Below, in pieces: positions 56,838 to 64,000 of a DNA stretch of 64,000 nt. The notes under the pieces are model-generated. The model searched no databases. It was not told the DNA's origin and saw only the letters and a list, made by a program, of their open reading frames with translations. The DNA is from Liopterus haemorrhoidalis (taxonomy: Eukaryota; Arthropoda; Insecta; Coleoptera; Dytiscidae). The translations under genes were made by a program, and so were the position numbers. The first letter of the stretch is position 1; every line of letters starts with the position of its first letter. Where the stretch lies: contig OZ020611.1 of NCBI GenBank assembly GCA_963971575.1, positions 26,519,279 to 26,583,278 on the forward strand, written 5' to 3'.

Positions 56838-57270
56838 CAGCTGTGGCCACCACAGGACAAACCGACATCACAAAGTAAAAAAAAAATGTCTCGAATAAAA
56901 GTTATTGGCTATTGCTTTTATATCAACATTTGTTAAATAATTTTTTTCGAAATATTTCTCTTTTGTGAAATATTCGCAAACACCTTAAAACTGACCTGAG
57001 TAAAACTCCCATTTCTAGTTAACCGATTTTACCAAAGGTTGATCAACTCGTGCCATTGATGTCAAAAGCTTAAATATGAAATTTCATAAAAATCCTTTCA
57101 GCCGAATTTGTTCTGCACGTGTACACAGACAGACAGACAGGCAGACAGACCGACAGACATCATGCTAAAAATAGTCAAAACGTTATGTAGGGACCTCAAT
57201 TCGTGAAGATCCATCGAAATCTCGAAACGTCAAAATCGGTATGATCACAATACCTCCCTTATTGCATTTG
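56838..57270 (-). repeat. Family B repeat (minus)
   Basis: AATCAGCTGTGGCCACCACA to AAAATCGGTATGATCACAAT, with an ACAG tract at 57125-57160. The middle part containing the CATGGAAACG block is deleted. Confidence 0.75.
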
Positions 57271-57830
57271 CTTCGTATCTAAGTCTTTATTAAATTAATT
57301 TTTTGCTCTTCACTTGGATTTTGGGAGGTGAGGACCTTATTTTTTGCTCATCATCTACATTTTGGTCGGTGAGTATCTAGTTTTTGCTTATCACTTACAT
57401 TTATTTGCCAAGGGCGCCAAAACGCAGTTTTGCCCCTAGCGCAAGTTTTCCTTACTGCGGCTCTGGTTTGGCCTCCTCGGCAAAATTCTCACTACTCCTG
57501 TTACACTTTGAATTTTTTCAATTTCAGAACTCATTTATATTTATTTTATACTTATTTCTTACTATTAACAATGTGCTATTTGTTTTATAAGAATTTCACT
57601 ACTATAAATGATTTATTACTCTTTGATACCTTAAAAACAAAGGGTTAATACCCCTTGTTTTAGTAGCGCCTACTAATGTAGGCGGAGCGCTTTCTGATCG
57701 AGTTCATGAGTGCAAGCTCCTTAAGAACCAACTCGATTCCTAGATGTTAAAAAGTTTTTATACTTACTTACTTAATCGTTGAGCCCTTTTACCATCACTG
57801 GTGTCGGGCTTTGTGTGTAGAGTTTGATTG
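57271..57830. other. No gene recognised
   Basis: Includes GAGGACCTTATTTTTTGCTC and variants repeated two or three times at 57300-57400, related to hAT family C interiors, and otherwise unassigned sequence. Confidence 0.35.
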
Positions 57831-58110
57831 TTACTTGTACTTGTTCTCTTCTTTCGTGGGAGAACGGCGCCACAGCTTTTTCCATTCACTCCTATTCTTC
57901 GTCTTACTTTTTGCTCCATTCCAGGTGATGTCTCTTCTCTCTATAGCACTTTTGATTTCGTCACTCCACTCCTTTCTCGGTCTTCCTCGGCGTCTTCCTT
58001 TAGTTACTTTGGCCTCGTAAACTTTTTTCGTGTCTCTACTATCTTCCATCCTTTGAATATGACCGTACCACCTAAGTTGCCCTTCTTCTATTACTTCTTC
58101 TACTGGTTTG
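57831..58110 (-). pseudogene. LINE RT C-terminal fragment
   Basis: Minus strand: KPVEEVIEEGQLRWYGHIQR and MEDSRDTKKVYEAKVTKGRR, then RGRPRKEWSDEIKSAIERRD. The LRWYGH..RM ... GRR.RGRP...W.D.I pattern is the hallmark tail of endonuclease-RT type LINEs. No RT catalytic region is present. Confidence 0.75.
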
Positions 58111-58219
58111 GTTCTCAGTTCTCAGTTCAAAAAAAGTTTTTATTATTTTTTTAATGTCAAAAAAAGACATACACTAGCTTAGTCATAAATTCAAAAAATC
58201 TGTATCTTAAATAAATGAA

Positions 58220-58400
58220 TAACTAACTTTGTTCAAAATGACTAAATTTTCGAATAATATTTTCGTATGATACCGAAATCTGATCAAAAATTCCACTCGT
58301 ACGTTTCCGGTTTTGATCAATGTACATTACTTAGATTTTTTTAACCCCATTCGGATAAAATGTGCTGAAGAGTACATTTTTGGAAAAAATCGAATTAAAA
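58220..58400 (-). repeat. Family A fragment (minus)
   Basis: TCTGATCAAAAATTCCACTC, GTACGTTTCCGG and TGTACATTACTTAGATTTTT match family A interiors in reverse. Confidence 0.55.
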
Positions 58401-58407
58401 TAAAACC

Positions 58408-58860
58408 AATGGCGAAGGGAAACCTCCACTAGACTTGCCCTCCCATAAAAAAAAAAAATTTAAAAACCAGTGGCGAAGGGAAACCTCCGCTAGACTTGCC
58501 CTCCCATAAAAAAAATATTTAAAAAAAAATGTAAATTAAAAAAAAAAAATTTAAATATTTAGATAAATCTTCAAAAATACATCAAATTATGTTCTATACA
58601 AATTTTTGTCCAAGGCTTGCTTTACTAGTTACGAATTAATTATCATGACCATGGAAACGTTAAGTATGAAAAAATTGAGACTTTTAAATAAATAAAATTT
58701 TAAATAATTTTACAAAATTTTTTCGAAATTTTTCGTTTTATCAAAAAACGTCTCAAATAAAAGTTATTAGTTATTGCATTTATAGTAATTTTTGTTCAAT
58801 AAATTTTTTCGGAATATTTTTCTGTTGCTAAATATTCGCAAAAATCTTAAAATCGACAGT
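58408..58860 (-). repeat. Family B variant (B2), with 58 bp tandem start
   Basis: CAATGGCGAAGGGAAACCTC and CAGTGGCGAAGGGAAACCTC occur 58 bp apart. From 58466 the sequence parallels 38545 onward, then enters the ACGC/CA tracts instead of the CACAGA tract. Confidence 0.7.
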
Positions 58861-58872
58861 AGATACACACAC

Positions 58873-59630
<758 letters not shown>

Positions 59631-59716
59631 GCAATAATTTTAAAAAAATTATTATTTTAAACGAGAAAAAAAAACGATATTTTTCGAAAAACTAATCTGA
59701 TCAAAAATTCCTGTTG

Positions 59717-59867
59717 CCGACCGGCGTAGCGTACTGGTAACACATCTGCTCTGCGTTGCGAAGGTCTCGGGTTCGAATCCCGTTCATGTATGGAAATTTT
59801 TTCAAAATAAAAATTGTCCTGGCTAATTGCCACAGCAGTAAAGGCCATAAAATTAAAAAAAAAAAAA
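59717..59867 (+). repeat. tRNA-derived SINE, plus strand
   Basis: Starts CCGACCGGCGTAGCGTACTG, with A box TAGCGTACTGGTAAC and B box GGGTTCGAATCCCG. It continues TGTCCTGGCTAATTGCCAC and ends in an A run. CCTGTTG is duplicated at 59710-59716 and 59868-59874. The empty site is visible in other family A copies (ATTCCTGTTG.ACTATTCCGG). Confidence 0.93.
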
Positions 59868-59874
59868 CCTGTTG

Positions 59875-60310
59875 AACTATTCCGGTTCCCATCAATGTAG
59901 GTACATTATGGAGACTTTTGAGATGGGTTGAGGAAAAAAGTTTTTTTTACATATTTTTGGCGAAAATTAAAAAAATATATATATACATTTGTCAAAAAAA
60001 AAATGTTTATTTATCTACTCGTTAAGAGTTTTCATTTTAACCCCACTCAAAAATTTAAAAAATATATTTATTTTTTCATTAATTACCTACATATTTGTTT
60101 ATATTTATCTGCGGATGTCCTTTTTTTTAACTCTCAGTATTTTTCCTATATGTGGGTCAAAGAGTTAAGCATGCCAAATTTCAATATTCTCTGTTCAGCC
60201 GTTTGGCTACAATTTTTACCGTACAGACAGACAGACGGACACATGTATGATGTTATTTTGAGTGAGAGATTTTTGGTGGTCATACCTATAAAACCCTAAA
60301 AATGACCATC
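59875..60310 (-). repeat. Family A repeat (minus)
   Basis: AACTATTCCGGTTCCCATCA to GTTTGGCTACAATTTTTACC, then three CAGA units and ACCTATAAAACCCTAAAAAT. Confidence 0.75.
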
Positions 60311-60469
60311 ACTACAGACACGTAATCAAATAAAACACATTTTAACATGTTTTAAAAATTTAAAACTAAATCAGGGATTTCACTTGGTGTTTCCACATGC
60401 CGAAAGCGCAGCCATGTGATAAACTTAAATAAACGTAAATAAAACATTTCAACAAATCAAAAAAAAAAT

Positions 60470-60722
60470 CGTTAATTCATAAATATTTTCAAATAAAAGT
60501 TGTTACCTCCACGCTGTACAATAAATTTATTCTAAATATTTCTCTGTTACGAAATATTCGCAAAAACAAAAATAACACCAGTAAATTTTTACTTACGGTT
60601 GACCGATTTTATACAAAAGTTGATGAGGTGGCATTGATATAAAATTTAAATATGAACCTTAATAAAAATCCGTTTCGCCAAATTTGCTCTACACATGTCC
60701 ACTGACAGACAGACTGGACCTA
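60470..60722 (-). repeat. Diverged family B fragment
   Basis: CAAATAAAAGTTGTTACCTC, GTTACGAAATATTCGC and CAAAAGTTGATGAGGTGGCA keep the order of family B, ending at ACTGACAGACAGAC where the Harbinger element is inserted. Confidence 0.6.
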
Positions 60723-61856
60723 CGGGTGTATTCTGTAAGAAATGCGTTAAAATTAGCGTCAGGTTAATATTTTTATTTTAACTCCATGTCTAACGTCATT
60801 ATCCAAAAATGCTATTCTGTAAGAGCATTTGTTAAGGTAAGCGTTAATACAATATTTGTTAACGCGAGGCGCTATCTCACCCTGTAGAGAGGCTAATATT
60901 AACTGCTCGCACATGCGCTGTTACGTTGAATTTTAACAGGCGTATTTATTTAGTCAAATGCCAAGAGAATCTTAACCTAATATTTCGGTGTTGAATTAAA
61001 TATTCAGTGGCGAAATTTATTTTAAAAATAGAACAGAAATGTTTGGTCCTGTGATTCTCATTATAACTGGTTTCCACAGTGTATTAAATAAAAATATAAC
61101 TTTATTCAACTTTTGTTTAGTCAATTTATATACTACATTGTATTATAACAGTTTATCTAATTTTTTAATAATATGTGAATTATATGTTCATTCTATTTTT
61201 AAAAAGGTGTTTGGTGATATTAATTATTAAATTTGATTTATTACGCTATTTTACCCTGGAATAACATTGTTGTGATCGTCATTATCAATCTCATCAATTG
61301 TTTCTTCAAATAATACACCATTAAAATGTACTGCGATATTTTGAAACACGGCGGAGGCATAAGTGAAGTTTTGTAGCTTTCAGAGAATTATAATTTTAAA
61401 TTCTGTGTCTCAACAAAAACCAAAACTGCTCTCCAATACTCCATTTACTTCCTTTCTATACAATTACTTGAACTTGCGTCTGGGTTACTTGTATAACAAA
61501 AATTATGAAGCGTCATTCTTATCTCTACTGTAAAGAATTCACTTTAAAAAGTAAACGAAAGTTGATTGATATTCCTACCGTCTTGTGTTTTATTCATTTT
61601 TTTTTTTTTAATAACTTGACATTTACTTAAATAGGATCAGCCATTTTTGCAAACTAAACACTAGCGTTAACTTTTAAAGCCACCGTTTCGGTAGACGCTT
61701 ATTGTAGAATGTTAACTGGCTATTTTAGCGCCGCCGCGCTATAATATTAACACATATATGGTTAGTGAATAGCATTTAGGTTAAAAATAGTGTTAAAAAA
61801 ATTAACGTCAGTTTCTGACGCTAAGATTTTAACATCATGCTTAGAGAATAGATCCG
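60723..61856 (-). mobile_element. PIF/Harbinger deletion derivative, copy 2 (complete)
   Basis: Ends CGGGTGTATTCTGTAAGAAA and (minus strand) CGGATCTATTCTCTAAGCAT, both followed by GTTAAAAT and AGCGTCAG motifs, are flanked by CTA at 60720-60722 and 61857-61859. Length 1134 bp. Transposase remnant at 61251-61376. Confidence 0.82.
61251..61376 (-). pseudogene. Harbinger-type transposase C-terminal remnant, copy 2
   Basis: The same frame as 183-308, with FTYASAVFQNIAVHFNGVLF and a slightly different acidic tail ending at a TAA. The frame length is conserved, but with only two copies no selection can be inferred. Confidence 0.55.
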
Positions 61857-62003
61857 CTAGAGACTTGAATTTTGGAATGCATTAGTACAAGGCTTGGACA
61901 TACTTTCATTAATGCGGGCCATATTTCGTCCAAAAAAACATGTTGCGGGTCAGAAGACATCTAAAAGATGCACGGAGAAAATAAAAACGTAATTCATAGG
62001 TAC

Positions 62004-62273
62004 TATTGAGAACTGACAATAACTAAAGTGACGTCTAGCGGAATATTTTGGAACTTAACGGAATAGGATTTTGCTGGAAGTGGCTCATTTAATTGCATTG
62101 TTTCTATGTGTTAAAGTGAAGAAAAGTGTATAAAATGTCTTTAAAATCGCAACAGAAAATTAACTGCAATGTGAATTCTTGTGTATCAAATGACAAATGT
62201 CAAAAAATCCTATTCCAATCGCCATTTTGTAAGCGAAAACAGCGCCTCTATAGGTAATGTCACTTCTCAATAG
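62004..62273 (+). mobile_element. ~270 bp element with CTATTGAGAA ends
   Basis: CTATTGAGAACTGACA at the left and CTATTGAGAAGTGACA (minus strand) at the right form 16 bp inverted ends with one mismatch. Inside, an ATG opens MSLKSQQKINCNVNSCVSND and KCQKILFQSPFCKRKQR, with a CNVNSC pair. A TSD is not obvious. Confidence 0.5.
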
Positions 62274-62999
62274 CCGAAGAGAAATAAAAAAGAAATTCAA
62301 AATAGCTAATGAGTAAAAAAGTAATTCGAATTAGCTGATGAGCGAAAAAAGTACAAACAGAATTTTCAATGGCATTGTTTTATTGAAAATTTTGGATTCA
62401 AATATATATTTGGTTTTGTACTGATGCAAAGATCAAACATACATTTTTTTTATTTTCTCTGATGCTACACGTATGAAACTGAAAGTAACTTTATAAATAA
62501 ATTAGGTATTATTTAATTTTTTATTCCACTCTTTCTGAATGCCTTTGATGTTACCATTCAACAAATCTGTTTAGCCAGCATTCAATTCAGTATATCTGGA
62601 GATGTTCTTTTCTTACTTCCTGAACTTTTGTGATCTCTTCTTGACTTTTTATTTTATTTTATCATCGTACACAGAGTTCGAGTAAATTGTTTCGTTTATT
62701 CTATGGCTTTAGCTCGGAACACTGTTTACATAATCGGGAGAAAAAGTTTGTAGAAACTGTTACGAAGACTTCTATTCAGATAACATATCTCCGTAGATGA
62801 GATAAAATTTTATCAGTTATTGAATTTAAAATTTCAAATAAACTATAAATATACAAGATTTTTACTATATGTTTCTTGTTATGAAGCAAACAGTGGCGTA
62901 CGGTGATTTTTTGAAGGGGTACGCGCTATATTTTTATCATTCTACCTACATTTTACTAAATTGAAATTTTTTTAAATTCTTTTAATATTCAATTTTTAC
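62274..62999. other. No gene recognised
   Basis: AT-rich sequence. Near 62890, CAGTGGCGTACGGTGATTTT resembles a hAT CAGTGGCG start directly before family B. Confidence 0.35.
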
Positions 63000-63689
<690 letters not shown>

Positions 63690-63690
<1 letters not shown>

Positions 63691-63778
63691 ACGAAATTTC
63701 ACTGGACAAAATTACACGGGACAAAATTACACAGAAGAAATTACACATACGAAAATTACACTAAGACAAAATTACACA
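63690..63778 (+). repeat. Short tandem repeat, 15-16 bp unit x ~6
   Basis: Units of the type GACAAAATTACACGG/AG/TA, beginning with a diverged GACGAAATTTCACTG. Confidence 0.8.
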
Positions 63779-63842
63779 TTTAATTTGTTTGTGTTTGTTA
63801 ATTTTCTGTTTGAGTTCTATTATATAAAAAAAAAATTTTGAA

Positions 63843-64000
63843 GGGTTGGATTAAGTAAGTTTTTTTTTTTTTTTTTAATAAATAAAAATTTGTATTTTCA
63901 GGGTTGGAATAAGTAAATTTTAGTGTTATATGAATTAATAAAAAAATTGTATTTTCAGGACTGGATTAAGTAAATTTTAGTGTTTTTTTTTTTTGAATAA
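63843..64000 (+). repeat. 57-58 bp tandem repeat at window edge, ~2.7 units
   Basis: Units begin GGGTTGGATTAAGTAAGTTT, GGGTTGGAATAAGTAAATTT and GGACTGGATTAAGTAAATTT; the first two end TTGTATTTTCA. The array continues beyond the window. Confidence 0.85.

Noticed and set aside
59716..59790. Functional tRNA gene
   Set aside because: Same body as the copy at 26425, with A-rich tail and TSD, so a SINE.

Overview
The window is eukaryotic, strongly AT-rich and repeat-dense, most likely from an arthropod and probably an insect. The evidence is the transposon content: mauritiana-type mariner (DD34D), an IS630/Tc1/mariner DD41D family, insect-style hAT and PIF/Harbinger non-autonomous elements, jockey-like LINE fragments, and tRNA-derived SINEs with clean A and B boxes. 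Species or order cannot be decided from what I see. I found no convincing host protein-coding exon, functional tRNA gene, rRNA or CRISPR array. Long open frames over simple repeats (CTGTCCGT, TCTG, CA, ACGC, TA) are repeat artefacts.

Layout. 1-3.4 kb: Harbinger derivative at the window edge, then a hAT relic split by a second Harbinger element. 5.5-8.6 kb: a LINE reverse transcriptase (RT) fragment split by a hAT MITE that carries a second hAT, abutting an almost intact mariner. 9.4-11 kb: the longest LINE RT remnant. 12.2-13.5 kb: the best DD41D transposon copy. 13.7-19 kb: degenerate ~150 bp repeats, a hAT MITE, a hAT element full of ACATCGATGT palindromes, and a 1.96 kb TA-flanked element without transposase (element G). 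19.5-22.9 kb: microsatellite-bearing repeat families A and B, framed by two copies of a ~250 bp element. 23.1-24.8 kb: a hAT-like shell with three nested elements. 25-26.6 kb: a large inverted repeat with a hammerhead-like core, a hAT MITE and a SINE. 27.2-31 kb: Harbinger MITE, LINE 3' ends and a pogo/Tigger fragment. 32-35.4 kb: family A copies around a foldback element, then a truncated DD41D copy. 35.5-44.6 kb: nested hAT, mariner, family B and element G, another mariner with a hAT MITE inside, and a second Harbinger MITE. 45-51 kb: family B copies, a three-level nest, a LINE fragment, a SINE with a 16 bp target duplication, and an internally deleted DD41D copy. 51.5-64 kb: a foldback element, family A copies, a hAT element full of TATCGATA motifs, LINE and SINE fragments, very long (ACGC)n and (CA)n tracts, the second Harbinger derivative, family B, and short tandem repeats at the right edge.

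The sequences do not form a pathway. They are a stack of independent insertions whose order can often be read from target-site duplications: 8 bp for hAT, 3 bp for Harbinger-type, TA for Tc1/mariner-type and element G, 7-16 bp for SINEs and retroposon-like units. The most notable points are three near-identical DD41D copies with three different lesions; hAT elements with dense subterminal palindromes, each also carrying the same small MITE family; two long-arm foldback elements; element G; and two unrelated repeat families whose microsatellites sit at a fixed internal position.
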